In this document: positions 49,782 to 58,379 of the stretch, piece after piece
Numbering within the stretch: position 1 is the stretch's first letter
Layout: each line of letters begins with the position of its first letter
Assembly: GCF_046614695.1 (NCBI RefSeq)
Contig: NZ_JBKKHQ010000007.1
Span: forward strand, 62,001-126,000
Reading direction: 5' to 3'
From: Pokkaliibacter sp046614695
GTDB lineage: Bacteria > Pseudomonadota > Gammaproteobacteria > Pseudomonadales > Balneatricaceae
Length of the DNA: 64,000 nt
Notes under the pieces: generated by a model
Told to the model about the DNA's origin: nothing
What the model saw: only the letters and a program-made list of their open reading frames with translations
The model's database searches: none
Made by a program: the position numbers and the translations under genes

Positions 49782-52700
49782 CTATGACCGATACAGATTA
49801 ACCGTGATATCGTTCGAGAAAGTCGAATCTCTTGCCGAAGATATGATGTTGCGCTCATTCAGCCATCTGACCAATTCGCTGTTTTCGTTCGTCCTTTTGA
49901 GCGTTGGACGCATATATCCGGTCTGGATTTTCGAGTATGGGCTAGGAAGCTTTCGCAATACCTCACGGACCTGCTGCGTATCGAGCTTGTTGTGAAGGCA
50001 ATTGAGTAACTGGATCTTTGTGCTTACTGGCTTTGCATTCACGATAATTGCCTTGACGATATCAGCTGTGAGTGAAGACAGCTTGCAATTTGTCCGTAAC
50101 AGGATCGGCCCGATGATAGCTGCACGCTCGGGAAGGTTGGGAAGGTCGCTCAAGTCCATCAAGTTGATGATCGCACGTTTCTCGTTGTCCGAAATATCGG
50201 AGACAAGCAATCGCTCGTGGAGATCGTCGTCGACCGAGAAAGTGTCGGGCTCGCGAAGATAGGAAACGATGTTCTGCGTGACGAATGCCGTTTGAAGATC
50301 TATATCGCCCTCGAGTGCCGCTAGGTTTTCGGCATTGAACGTTACGCGGTGCTCATCAATCAGTATCCGACGCTTGCTGACGCTTACGGCACCAGGAAAT
50401 TGCTTGAACTCTATTGGAAGAGCTCGGATATAGTCACGATATGCGATGTCCGCGAGAGGCTCTGCATCAATCAGGAACTGACGAAGAGGGAGTGCCTCTT
50501 TGTTGTCTGGAATCGGAGTTTCCAGAACGGCGGAACGGGCTTGGTCATCGCCGAGGAAGGTGGTGAGAGCGTCGCTTTCGAAATTTTCGGACTGAATGAA
50601 GGCAAGGCAGTTGGGCCAGCTAGGCACGATTCGAGCCTTACGAAACACCATAGCCTGAAAGCGCACGGGCACCTCTTCGAAAGCTGGCATTAGATTAGCT
50701 TGGCGTAGGACGAAGGTTTCTATCTCTTCGGCATCAAGCGTATCGTGGGACATTACAGCTAGAATCGCGTCAATATCCTCCTCATCGTCCTCGTCGATAT
50801 CTAGCAGCACATTTGCAAAATAAGCTTCAAAATTATTTTCCACCCGGTCGATGAGGGGTTTAGCTCCGGATTCTCGAACCGCCGTGTAATGCCGTTTACG
50901 CAATGCCTGGCCGGTTTCTTTGCCGAGGATAGAGCCAAAAATGTAGTCAAAGTTCGCCTCATTCAGGCGATAGTGGCCAAACTCGTACAGTTGGCGCGCA
51001 ATATTTGGATACACATCGATGGCAGCAAAGTCCTTTGTCTCTATCTGCAATTCTTCGAGCTTCAGCGGATCCAGGCCCTCTAAGAGGTCGAGAATGTCCC
51101 GAATATTGTCGGTCGCGAACAACTGAATCTCGGGATGTTCTTTGCACTCGCGAGCCAGCATGTCGGACGGAAGATGCTCGATAAGGCCCGCGATATGCAA
51201 AACTGCTAAGGGGCTCTCAATGGCCGTAGGTACGAATCCGCGCCACGCGGTAACGAACTGCCTCAAAAAATCGGCAACGTGCGATCCTGTCGCATAATAA
51301 GCTTCGAAGAACTCCTGCTGGTTCAGAAACTCGTTTGAAAGATACGCGAAGACTCTCCTGAGTCGCTCCTTATGTCGTTCGCTTTCTAGGAGCGCATCGA
51401 TGAGCCGGACGTTCAGAGCATAATCTAGACTGAAATCGTCTTCCCTCATTCCCGCAATGACCTCGCTAGGGTTATCAATTAGGAAGGTGGGTTCGGGTGT
51501 ATGGAAGCTTCTGATCTGTATAAGGAACTTGTTGTCGTTTGGCGAAAGTCGTCCCGAGTGAAACAAGGAGATGTACTGATAGTAGCTGTCGTCGAGATAG
51601 CCCTCCAAGAGCAGGAAACGTGCGAGATCGCCGCCGTCGCCGAAACTCTCAAAGAGGTCTTTGACCTGCTGCATATCGGACCGAAGCAGGATATTGAACT
51701 TGCTGGTCCGGATGGCTTTAATCTTTTGTCTTAGTTCGGTGATCCGATCGTGAGCTGCCTTTTTATGAGCACCTGCCTTCTGTTCAATGCTTTGTACCCG
51801 TTCGTCATAGCTGGACTCGGAGTCTACCGTTTGTTGCAGGGCCGAATTATTGAAACGGACGCCATTACTACGGTTAGTCCATTGGATGAGCTTCGGTGCA
51901 GCTATAATTGCGCCGATATCTTCATGATCGGATAAAGTTCTGAGCGGAATGAAATCATTTGCGTGTGTGGTTCTGCCAACGCCAATCGTATCACCCTGCA
52001 GCCCCTCGATAAGGGCCATCACGTAAATTCGTCTAAGCTCGCGCAGATCCTTTGGGATCTGCTGTTCGGCGGCTTCGATATTGCGTTCCAATTCAACGAT
52101 CTCGGATTGATAGCTCCGTTCACCTTTGGCGATGAGTTCGTCCTTGCGCCCCAAAATTTCAGCGAGATTCCCTTCGCCCCTATGCAGCCGTTCGAAATCC
52201 CTAGGATAAACGTTCTTATATATCAGCACGGCGAGAAGCTTTGTTGGATCAAGGTTGTTCTCACCATCTGTTTCCAGATTGGCTATATAGATCGCGTACT
52301 CGTTGAAGATGTTGTGGATAAGCCGGAGATCGCTCAAGTGGCGGGAAACTTCGCGCAGGAACTGCTTGTCGAGCCTTCCGTCCAACTCCAGCCGCTTGCC
52401 CTGCGCCAGTACCATATCAATCGAGTTCGAGCTGTTGATAATCGGAACAACGGGCACGATGAATTCGAAGAATTTGGTCCGGTCGGTGTTGAGGAACATG
52501 TCGTCGCGCAGCGCGTAGAGGAACCTAATCCGCCGTTTCACGCCCACATTGCCGTTCACAAGACTATTGATTTCACGAAGGGTGACGAAGATATCGGAGT
52601 CGTCGAATCGATCTAGATCCTCCACAATAACAAGGTCGTAACGCGTCGACTGGAAAAAGTAGATAATCTCGTCGAGGTGGCGGTTCAGGATTGAATCGTG

Positions 52701-53393
52701 GTTTTCTGAAGACGGCTGTATCTGGATATCCTTCAACGAAACGCTTTTGAGCGAAACGCCAAAGCTGGCGACATAGAAGTGATGAATCGCGGACCAAAGA
52801 AAGATCAGCGCGAAAGCGGCGACGGAGATATCGAGCCAGTTCGTGAGGTCGAAGGGTTTAAAATATGATCCATCAAAAATCGCTTCGCGTTCACTGAACA
52901 TACGCCAGAGAGCTAGCAATCCGGTGAGAATGTAGAGTGATCGAAATTTTGACCCAAAACCAGGCGTTTGGATGCGCTTAAAACGTGAGAGGGGCAATTT
53001 GTCTGCATCTGCGCCATAGAGCAGCTGCTGGAGAATACTCCGCTCAATCTCTTGTTTGGTCACTTTGCGTTGCTCATCGCCTGCTTCCGGTAGGAAGGCG
53101 GCAAGAGAAATATGTAGGGCTTGGCGAGGATAGGACTTAAGGAAGGATCGGATGATGCTACTTTTGCCAGAGCCATAAGGTCCTGTAAGCGCGATATTCG
53201 ATACGTTTGGATTGTCGGTCGCTTGCTTCAATGCAGCTGAATATACCCCTGCTGGGTCAGCATCATCAGTGGGTGCGAGATCAACGAGCCTCCCGAGCAC
53301 TACCGGTGACGCTGATCGGGGGCATAGCGCTTCCGCTATCTTGATGAGTTTATTCGATATCCAGCAGCCGATTTTAGTAATACAAGAACCCAT
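49782..53393 (-). CDS. YobI-like P-loop ATPase with two membrane segments (candidate defence or island gene)
   Basis: A 1203-aa protein. Walker A is GPYGSGKSS (71-79) and a KAP/STAND-like Walker B is DLVIVEDLDRFDDSD (253-267). Two hydrophobic helices lie between them (about 152-165 and 187-208), a KAP-type arrangement that would hold the ATPase at the membrane. A sensor-like RIRFLYALRDDMF follows. The remaining ~850 residues are helical, with a coiled coil at about 440-470, and look like a large repeat or effector region without a recognisable catalytic motif. Size and layout match the YobI family named after a Bacillus subtilis protein of unknown function. It is the sole intact cargo of the guaA element and compositionally unlike its neighbours. 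Anti-phage function is inference only. Confidence 0.75.
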   Translation of the reverse strand: MGSCITKIGCWISNKLIKIAEALCPRSASPVVLGRLVDLAPTDDADPAGVYSAALKQATDNPNVSNIALTGPYGSGKSSIIRSFLKSYPRQALHISLAAFLPEAGDEQRKVTKQEIERSILQQLLYGADADKLPLSRFKRIQTPGFGSKFRSLYILTGLLALWRMFSEREAIFDGSYFKPFDLTNWLDISVAAFALIFLWSAIHHFYVASFGVSLKSVSLKDIQIQPSSENHDSILNRHLDEIIYFFQSTRYDLVIVEDLDRFDDSDIFVTLREINSLVNGNVGVKRRIRFLYALRDDMFLNTDRTKFFEFIVPVVPIINSSNSIDMVLAQGKRLELDGRLDKQFLREVSRHLSDLRLIHNIFNEYAIYIANLETDGENNLDPTKLLAVLIYKNVYPRDFERLHRGEGNLAEILGRKDELIAKGERSYQSEIVELERNIEAAEQQIPKDLRELRRIYVMALIEGLQGDTIGVGRTTHANDFIPLRTLSDHEDIGAIIAAPKLIQWTNRSNGVRFNNSALQQTVDSESSYDERVQSIEQKAGAHKKAAHDRITELRQKIKAIRTSKFNILLRSDMQQVKDLFESFGDGGDLARFLLLEGYLDDSYYQYISLFHSGRLSPNDNKFLIQIRSFHTPEPTFLIDNPSEVIAGMREDDFSLDYALNVRLIDALLESERHKERLRRVFAYLSNEFLNQQEFFEAYYATGSHVADFLRQFVTAWRGFVPTAIESPLAVLHIAGLIEHLPSDMLARECKEHPEIQLFATDNIRDILDLLEGLDPLKLEELQIETKDFAAIDVYPNIARQLYEFGHYRLNEANFDYIFGSILGKETGQALRKRHYTAVRESGAKPLIDRVENNFEAYFANVLLDIDEDDEEDIDAILAVMSHDTLDAEEIETFVLRQANLMPAFEEVPVRFQAMVFRKARIVPSWPNCLAFIQSENFESDALTTFLGDDQARSAVLETPIPDNKEALPLRQFLIDAEPLADIAYRDYIRALPIEFKQFPGAVSVSKRRILIDEHRVTFNAENLAALEGDIDLQTAFVTQNIVSYLREPDTFSVDDDLHERLLVSDISDNEKRAIINLMDLSDLPNLPERAAIIGPILLRTNCKLSSLTADIVKAIIVNAKPVSTKIQLLNCLHNKLDTQQVREVLRKLPSPYSKIQTGYMRPTLKRTNENSELVRWLNERNIISSARDSTFSNDITVNLYRS

Positions 53394-53635
53394 AGAGAAT
53401 TGACCACCATGTTCTAAATCTTATCCCAGACGCTTCTATAAGCTAGTTGGCTATGCTGCGTCTTGCACGAATGCCGTAGACGGCCTGATCTTTACTCAAT
53501 AGTTTGCCCCCTATGTCTCGTCGCAAACAGCCACAGTGTGATGCATAGCAGATGCAATTGAACGAGCATTGAACAATTCATGATACTCGTTTTTACCATG
53601 AACTATTTTATGATTGCATACTGATACTTAACTCT

Positions 53636-53660
53636 GCCACCAACAGTCGAGTGGGAATAC
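53636..53660 (+). repeat. attR-like diverged copy of the guaA 3' end
   Basis: GCCACCA, six bases, then CGAGTGGGAATA and C. Read in the guaA frame it gives PPTVEWEY, against PPATIEWE-stop in guaA, with a 3-bp in-frame deletion and the stop TAA changed to TAC. This is the pattern expected of a displaced, no longer selected copy of the gene end. Confidence 0.6.
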
Positions 53661-53887
53661 GTTATCCACTGGTAAGTATTGCTTGATGTTAAAGAATCCT
53701 CCTAGTGCGTTTTTTTTCACGTTTTAACAATGCAACTCCATAATCTTTGGTGGGTCACAGGTAATCAGTCGATCGAGGCGCACTAAATAAATGAATTTTA
53801 TTGATAAGGCTCCCACATAAACAGAAGAATGTTTATGTAATTTTTATAAAGACTAAATATAAGATTTTATAAGGTGATCGAAGATAA

Positions 53888-54112
53888 TTAGGGAGGTACA
53901 TAGAACAGGTGCTTGAATAAAGGATTATTCTTCAGCTTTTGCTCTGGAAACCGACCCGATATTCTCAGATCGCCTGCAAAAGCTTCTCTGGAGTCCCATG
54001 ACACAAACACTCTCCTCTCGTAAAGCCTTAATACCGACCTCTTAAAAATCGACTTCATTCTTCGTACCGGATGATTCCACGGCATAAAGTCAAATGTAGG
54101 GGCGGGCAGCAC
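53888..54112 (-). pseudogene. Short coding remnant, 74 codons
   Basis: A frame from GTG 54112 with protein-like content (FDFMPWNHPVRRMKSIF, RVFVSWDSREAFAGDLRISG, LKNNPLFKHLFYVPP). No clear ribosome-binding site precedes it and a stop lies four codons upstream. The composition looks like real coding sequence that has lost its 5' part. It lies directly downstream of a second remnant in another frame, so both may derive from one operon or one broken gene. Family not recognised. Confidence 0.4.
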
Positions 54113-54121
54113 TTCCAGTAC

Positions 54122-54325
54122 TCAATATTCGTCACGGCTAAAGAAGGTAAATTGCACTTTGTTGGTGGCCAGTAAGCTCATATTTTCCATAAGACCTGAT
54201 GTGTACATGACGAATAGGCGGAGCATTTCGGTCGTTGTAAAAGTGTAGTTCTGCAGGTAAATCGTGAGAGTTTCTTCATGCTCCAATTCTCTGAGGTTGT
54301 TGAATTCAGAGTGTGGCCAGTTACA
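54122..54325 (-). pseudogene. Short coding remnant, 67 codons, no proper start
   Basis: An open minus-strand frame ending at TGA 54122-54124 reads like genuine protein (LRELEHEETLTIYLQNYTF, MLRLFVMYTSGLMENMSLL, VQFTFFSRDEY). The first ATG is two-thirds of the way back from the stop, and the frame is closed by a stop at 54326-54328. It is most simply the surviving 3' end of a gene, 10 bp upstream of the 74-codon remnant. Family not recognised. Confidence 0.38.
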
Positions 54326-54557
54326 TCAATTCTCTCTTTCAATCAGACCCGCTACTAAAACCCCGAACGCCCCGCCATAAACCTCCTGGCTTCACGCTTC
54401 TACTCTGAAGCTAGGGGATAAAACCCTTCCCATGACACCTGCTTTCGCGCTTTGATCTAAAACGAATAAGCATGCTTAGCTGGTGAGAATTACCTTGCTG
54501 GAATCATCACTCCTTATGTCTTCTTCCTTTCCCTTCTCCACAACGCTCTGTTCTGAC

Positions 54558-54575
54558 GATGTTATCGTTATCATC
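54558..54575. promoter_or_regulatory. LacI-family operator before lacI
   Basis: GATGTTATCGTTATCATC is an 18-bp imperfect palindrome around a central CG, typical for LacI/GalR proteins. It lies 70 bp upstream of the regulator start. It shares GATGTTATCGTTA with the site at 63166-63183, upstream of the ABC operon. Confidence 0.7.
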
Positions 54576-54644
54576 GCCGCTGGCGCTTTCCAGCACGGTG
54601 GTTTAGTCTGCCTTCGGTAGCAGTTTTCAGGACAAGTGAAGGTT

Positions 54645-55643
54645 ATGGCCAAGAAGAATCAGGTCACCATTGCGGATATCGCCAAGCGGGTCAATTTGAC
54701 CAATATCACGGTGTCGCGGGCGTTAAGTAAGCCGGAGATGGTGAAGCCTGAAACGCTGGCGCGCATTCTTGAGGTGGCGCGTGAGCTTAACTATGTGCCG
54801 AATGCCTTTGCCCGTTCCCTGAAGCGCAGCGAGAGCCGCATTATTGGTCTGGTGACTGCCAGTATCGATAACCCTTTTTATGGCGATGTGATCAAGGCCA
54901 TTTCCTGGGAGGCAAAAAAGCACGATTACTCCCTGATGTTGTTTGATACCGACGGCTCCGCCGAGCTGGAAACCAAGGCCATCGAGACCCTGCTGAGCTA
55001 TCAGGTCGCGGGGATTATTCTTTCCCCCATTTCTGATGCGCCGGATTACCGCCCACCGTACCTCGGTGCACTTGAACAGAGCCGGATTCCGGTGGTGCAA
55101 ATTGACCGTGCCCTGGCCGAGACGCCTTTTAGCAAGGTGGTGCTGGATAATTACGACTCGGGCTACAAAGCGGCCCAGTGGCTGGTCAGCCATGAGGTGC
55201 GTTCGATTCTGGCGCTCACGGGGCCTGAGCATTCCCACATTACCCGCGAGCGTTTTCGTGGCCTTGAGCAGGCGATTAAAGAGAGCGGGCGCGCAATCTC
55301 CGTCGAGGTGATTCCCGGTGATTACACCCTGAACCCGGCGATGGAGGCGACCCGTGACTTCCTGCAAACCCATCCCGTGCCGGATGGCATTTTCGGCTTT
55401 AACCAGTTGATTACCCTTGGGGCGATGCGGGCCCTGCGTCAGGCGCAACTGGACAGCCGTCATGTGCAGCTGGTCGGCATTGACCGCTTACCCTTCGCAG
55501 ATATTTTTGGCGTGAAGGTGCCATGCGTTTGCCACGACACCACCAAGGCGGGCACCAGTGCGATCACTTTGCTGCTGGATAAAATTCGCGACCCGGCCCT
55601 CGGCACGCAGGAGATCGTCGTCGCTGGTGAGCTGATCGCGTAG
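54645..55643 (+). CDS. LacI/GalR-family repressor of the polyol ABC operon
   Basis: A 332-aa regulator with the LacI helix-turn-helix VTIADIAKRVNLTNITVSRAL, a hinge helix (NYVPNAFARSLKRSESR) and a periplasmic-binding-like effector domain (IIGLVTASIDNPFYGDVI to GIDRLPFADIFG). The ATG at 54645 gives the best N terminus; a GTG at 54636 is open. Matching palindromes lie before it and before the divergent-end ABC operon (63114 and upstream), so it most likely autoregulates and represses that operon until the sugar or polyol binds. Confidence 0.9.
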   Translation: MAKKNQVTIADIAKRVNLTNITVSRALSKPEMVKPETLARILEVARELNYVPNAFARSLKRSESRIIGLVTASIDNPFYGDVIKAISWEAKKHDYSLMLFDTDGSAELETKAIETLLSYQVAGIILSPISDAPDYRPPYLGALEQSRIPVVQIDRALAETPFSKVVLDNYDSGYKAAQWLVSHEVRSILALTGPEHSHITRERFRGLEQAIKESGRAISVEVIPGDYTLNPAMEATRDFLQTHPVPDGIFGFNQLITLGAMRALRQAQLDSRHVQLVGIDRLPFADIFGVKVPCVCHDTTKAGTSAITLLLDKIRDPALGTQEIVVAGELIA

Positions 55644-55960
55644 TTATCCCAAGGCTTCGGTAGTTCTTATCTATCTATTCCTGCGTCTCACAGATCGGCT
55701 CTCTTATCTGAGCATTTATCGGTGTGCCCGGCGCTGATCCGTCATACATCTTCTTTGCACTCTGACCTGATCGACGGCCAAAAAAAGCCCGGGAAACGGT
55801 GATGGGATTTCCCGGGCCAAGGTTCCTTAGGGGCAGGCGCGGCGCTTTAGCGTTTGCCTGTCTTCAGGCCCCGTTTGGAGTGATGAGTTCTGCCGGTTTA
55901 CCGGCGTTCTGTCAGTCTGCGACTCGAAGTCCTCTGCATTTGGTGTGAGCCTTTCCCTCG
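55644..55960. other. Intergenic region with terminator of the polyol operon
   Basis: About 317 bp between the convergent lacI and SDR genes. GCCCGGGAAA (55787-55796) pairs perfectly with TTTCCCGGGC (55808-55817) and is preceded on the plus strand by six or seven A's (55780-55786). It is therefore a strong intrinsic terminator for minus-strand transcripts. A smaller GCCGG/CCGGC hairpin lies near 55889-55902. No coding frame supported. Confidence 0.75.
55780..55817 (-). terminator. Intrinsic terminator of the SDR-kinase-ABC operon
   Basis: A perfect 10-bp GC-rich stem with an 11-nt loop, followed on the minus strand by a run of T's. It lies about 140 bp beyond the SDR stop codon. Confidence 0.85.
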
Positions 55961-56722
55961 TTATACGGCGGTAAAGCCGCCATCCACCGGCAGGGCGACG
56001 CCGGTAATCATGTGCGCGGCACCACTCAGTAAAAACAGCACCGGCGCTACCACATCCTCAACGCGGGCAAAGCGCCCAAGAGGAATGCCGGCCAGCATGG
56101 GGTCGCGCTTTTCAGGCGCTGACCAGGCCTGTTCTGCCATCGGCGTCAGCGTCACCGTCGGGTTGACGCAGTTGACGCGAATACCGTGGCGTCCCCATTC
56201 CAGACATTGCACCCGCATCAGCGCATCCAGTGCGCCTTTGGAGGCACAGTAACTGGCGTGGCCATGAAGCCCGACCAGGCTGGCCTGACTGGAGAGGTGC
56301 ACCACCGCGCCGGTTTTTCCGGCCTGCAGCATGCGCCCGACAATCAGCGAGCTGACCAGCGCACTGCCGCGCACATTGGTGTCAAACACCTGGGTGAGGG
56401 CGGTGGCACTTAAGGCATCGGCAGGTTCCAGGGAGGTGACCCCGGCGCTGTTCACCAGCGCATCCATCACCGGTAATTCCTGCAAGGCGGCGGGTAATGC
56501 ATCGGCATCGGCGATATCCAGCAGCACCGGCGAGCAGCGCGGGTGCTCGGCGAGTTCATTCAGTGCCTGCGGTCGCCGGGCCGCCGCGTAAACGTTGGCT
56601 CCGGCGGCCAACAGGGCACGGGCGATACCTTCGCCGATGCCGCTACTGGCTCCGGTCACAAGGACGTTCATGCCGGTGAAATCCGCCTGCCAGTGGCCGT
56701 TTGGGATGAGGGCGTCAGTCAT
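55961..56722 (-). CDS. SDR-family polyol/xylulose-type dehydrogenase
   Basis: A 253-aa classical short-chain dehydrogenase with the nucleotide-binding TGASSGIGEGIARAL (about 19-33), NSAGV, the catalytic Ser-Tyr-Lys (LSSQAS; YCASKGALDALM) and an IRVNCVNPTVTLTPM loop. The pattern is close to L-xylulose reductase-like and D-threitol dehydrogenase-like enzymes. The start overlaps the kinase stop by 8 bp (ATGACTGA). In context it would oxidise an imported polyol or reduce its keto form. The exact substrate is not readable. Confidence 0.86.
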   Translation of the reverse strand: MTDALIPNGHWQADFTGMNVLVTGASSGIGEGIARALLAAGANVYAAARRPQALNELAEHPRCSPVLLDIADADALPAALQELPVMDALVNSAGVTSLEPADALSATALTQVFDTNVRGSALVSSLIVGRMLQAGKTGAVVHLSSQASLVGLHGHASYCASKGALDALMRVQCLEWGRHGIRVNCVNPTVTLTPMAEQAWSAPEKRDPMLAGIPLGRFARVEDVVAPVLFLLSGAAHMITGVALPVDGGFTAV

Positions 56723-58352
56723 GGTGGGCTTCCTCGGCAGGATGCGCGGCGGCGGTTTTCACGACTGCAGGCGGTGTGCTGATCTCATTAGCCAGCTGCT
56801 TTAGCCCTTTCATCACCTGCCTGAGGTTGGGGTAGAGCTGGCAGTAGAGGCTGAAAAGCTGCTGATAGTGTTGTACCGCCGCGGCATCGGGCAGGGCGCG
56901 CTGGCGCAAATGCACCCAGCCTCGTTCGACCTGCTGGTCGTTCACCAGTCCTGCGCCCAGCGCAGCGAGCAATGCTGCGCCAAGGGGGGCTTCCACTTCT
57001 TCCTCAATGGTGTAGACCGGCAGGCCGGTAATGTCGGCGATGATCTGCATCCACAAATCCGAATGGCTGGCGCCACCGACCACAATCAGGCGCGGGTTCA
57101 GCTCTGCCGCGCCTCTGGCTCCGGCCTGCATGTTGTGATTGAGGGCAAAGGCGACGCCTTCGAGTACGGCGCGATACAAGTGTGCGCGGGAGTGGCCAAG
57201 TCCAATGCCGACAAAGCAGGCGCTGGCGTACGGGTCCCAGATGGGGCTGCGCTCGCCCATCAGATAGGGCAGAAACAGCAGGCCATCACTGCCGACGGGG
57301 ACGTTTCTGGCCTGGCGCTCTAGCAGTACATGCACATCAATGCCGGTGCGTTCGGCTTCGGCGGCTTCTTCCTGACAGAAGCGGTCACGGAACCAGGTCA
57401 CGGCGGCTCCGGCGGTGAGGGCGCCGCCGAAAATGTAGTTATCCTGCGAGGCGTTGTAGACATGGGGCATGGCGATTAAACCGTGGCGCGCATCGACCTC
57501 GCGGTTGATATAGCCCCAGCACATGCTGGTGCCGAGCATGGCGACGTGATCACCACTGCAGACCACGCCGGCCGCAAAGGTGGCAACGGCGGCATCCACA
57601 CCACCGGCCATCAGTGGCGTGCCTGCCATCAGGCCCAATTGCTGTGCTTCCGGTTCAGCGAGGGTGCCGACCACATCGGCGGAATCGACCAGTCGTGGCG
57701 GCATCATCTCAGCAGGAATGCCGAGGGCCTTGAGCATGGTGGTCGACCACTGGCGCTGGCGAATGTCGTAGACGCCGCCGATATTGCCCGCAGAGCTGTG
57801 ATCCACCGCCAGTTCGCCGGTCAGACACCAGGCGATATAGCTGTTGGGTGGCAGCAGGTAACGGGTTTTTGCCCAGATTTCGGGGCGGTGATTTTTCAGC
57901 CACAGCATCTTGGTGTAGCCGTAATAGCTGTCGACGCCGTTGCCGGTGATGTCTTCCAGCTGGCGCAGATCCACCTGTTCGCGTACCCACTCCACCTCTG
58001 CCGTTGCCCGGCGATCCATCCAGATCAGGCAGGGGTGAAGGGGCTGCATATCAGCATCGACGGGAATGCCACTGCCACCGTACAAACTGCTGATGCACAG
58101 GGCTTTAATGGCGGAGGCTTCAAGCCCCAGCGCTTTCGCCTCGGCGGTGAGTGTTTGAATGCACTCGCGCACGGCGCTCAGCCAGACTTCGGGCCATTGT
58201 TCGGCCCAGAGGGGTTTGGGCGTGTCCACCCGGTAGGATCGCGTCGCCTGCAGGTGAATCTGTCCCTGGGTATCCACCAGTAGCGCCTTGGTACTCTGGG
58301 TGCCGATATCCACGCCAATCACGTAGTGGCTGTCGGGGCTTAGTGTTTTCAT
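56715..58352 (-). CDS. FGGY-family carbohydrate kinase
   Basis: A 545-aa FGGY kinase with the N-terminal phosphate loop VIGVDIGTQSTKALLVD and LIWMDRRA. The C-terminal half has LGTSMCWGYINRE, GGALTAGAAVTWFRD, LPYLMGERSPIWDPYASACF and the adenosine motif VVGGASHSDLWMQIIADITG. The profile is xylulokinase-like, but ketotetrose (erythrulose) and ribulose kinases share it. It phosphorylates the ketose made by the operon's dehydrogenases. About 20 extra C-terminal residues (Ala/Glu/His-rich) overlap the SDR start. Confidence 0.88.
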   Translation of the reverse strand: MKTLSPDSHYVIGVDIGTQSTKALLVDTQGQIHLQATRSYRVDTPKPLWAEQWPEVWLSAVRECIQTLTAEAKALGLEASAIKALCISSLYGGSGIPVDADMQPLHPCLIWMDRRATAEVEWVREQVDLRQLEDITGNGVDSYYGYTKMLWLKNHRPEIWAKTRYLLPPNSYIAWCLTGELAVDHSSAGNIGGVYDIRQRQWSTTMLKALGIPAEMMPPRLVDSADVVGTLAEPEAQQLGLMAGTPLMAGGVDAAVATFAAGVVCSGDHVAMLGTSMCWGYINREVDARHGLIAMPHVYNASQDNYIFGGALTAGAAVTWFRDRFCQEEAAEAERTGIDVHVLLERQARNVPVGSDGLLFLPYLMGERSPIWDPYASACFVGIGLGHSRAHLYRAVLEGVAFALNHNMQAGARGAAELNPRLIVVGGASHSDLWMQIIADITGLPVYTIEEEVEAPLGAALLAALGAGLVNDQQVERGWVHLRQRALPDAAAVQHYQQLFSLYCQLYPNLRQVMKGLKQLANEISTPPAVVKTAAAHPAEEAHHD

Positions 58353-58379
58353 GCCTCTTCCTCGCCGATGTCCTGAATC

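Larger units (their letters stand above)
49345..53660. mobile_element. Decayed integrative element in the guaA 3' end
   Basis: About 4.3 kb bounded by the end of guaA and a diverged copy of the same terminal sequence. It contains a scrap of integrase next to guaA and a single long ATPase gene on the opposite strand. Base composition is visibly poorer in G+C than the flanks. The GMP synthase gene 3' end is a known integration site for islands carrying tyrosine integrases, so the layout (guaA, int reading away from it, cargo, direct repeat) fits. The integrase is frameshifted and truncated, so the element can no longer move on its own. Confidence 0.65.
53661..54557. other. AT-rich, gene-poor stretch beyond the element
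   Basis: About 900 bp between the attR-like repeat and the LacI operator. It is low in G+C compared with flanking core DNA and holds two short minus-strand coding remnants described separately. Otherwise I see no gene, tRNA or clear insertion-sequence end. It may be leftover from a larger or earlier island at the same site. Confidence 0.5.

Noticed and set aside
53401..53635. Possible insertion-sequence fragment between the ATPase gene and the attR-like repeat
   Set aside because: Some words look IS-like, but no terminal inverted repeats or transposase frame could be supported.
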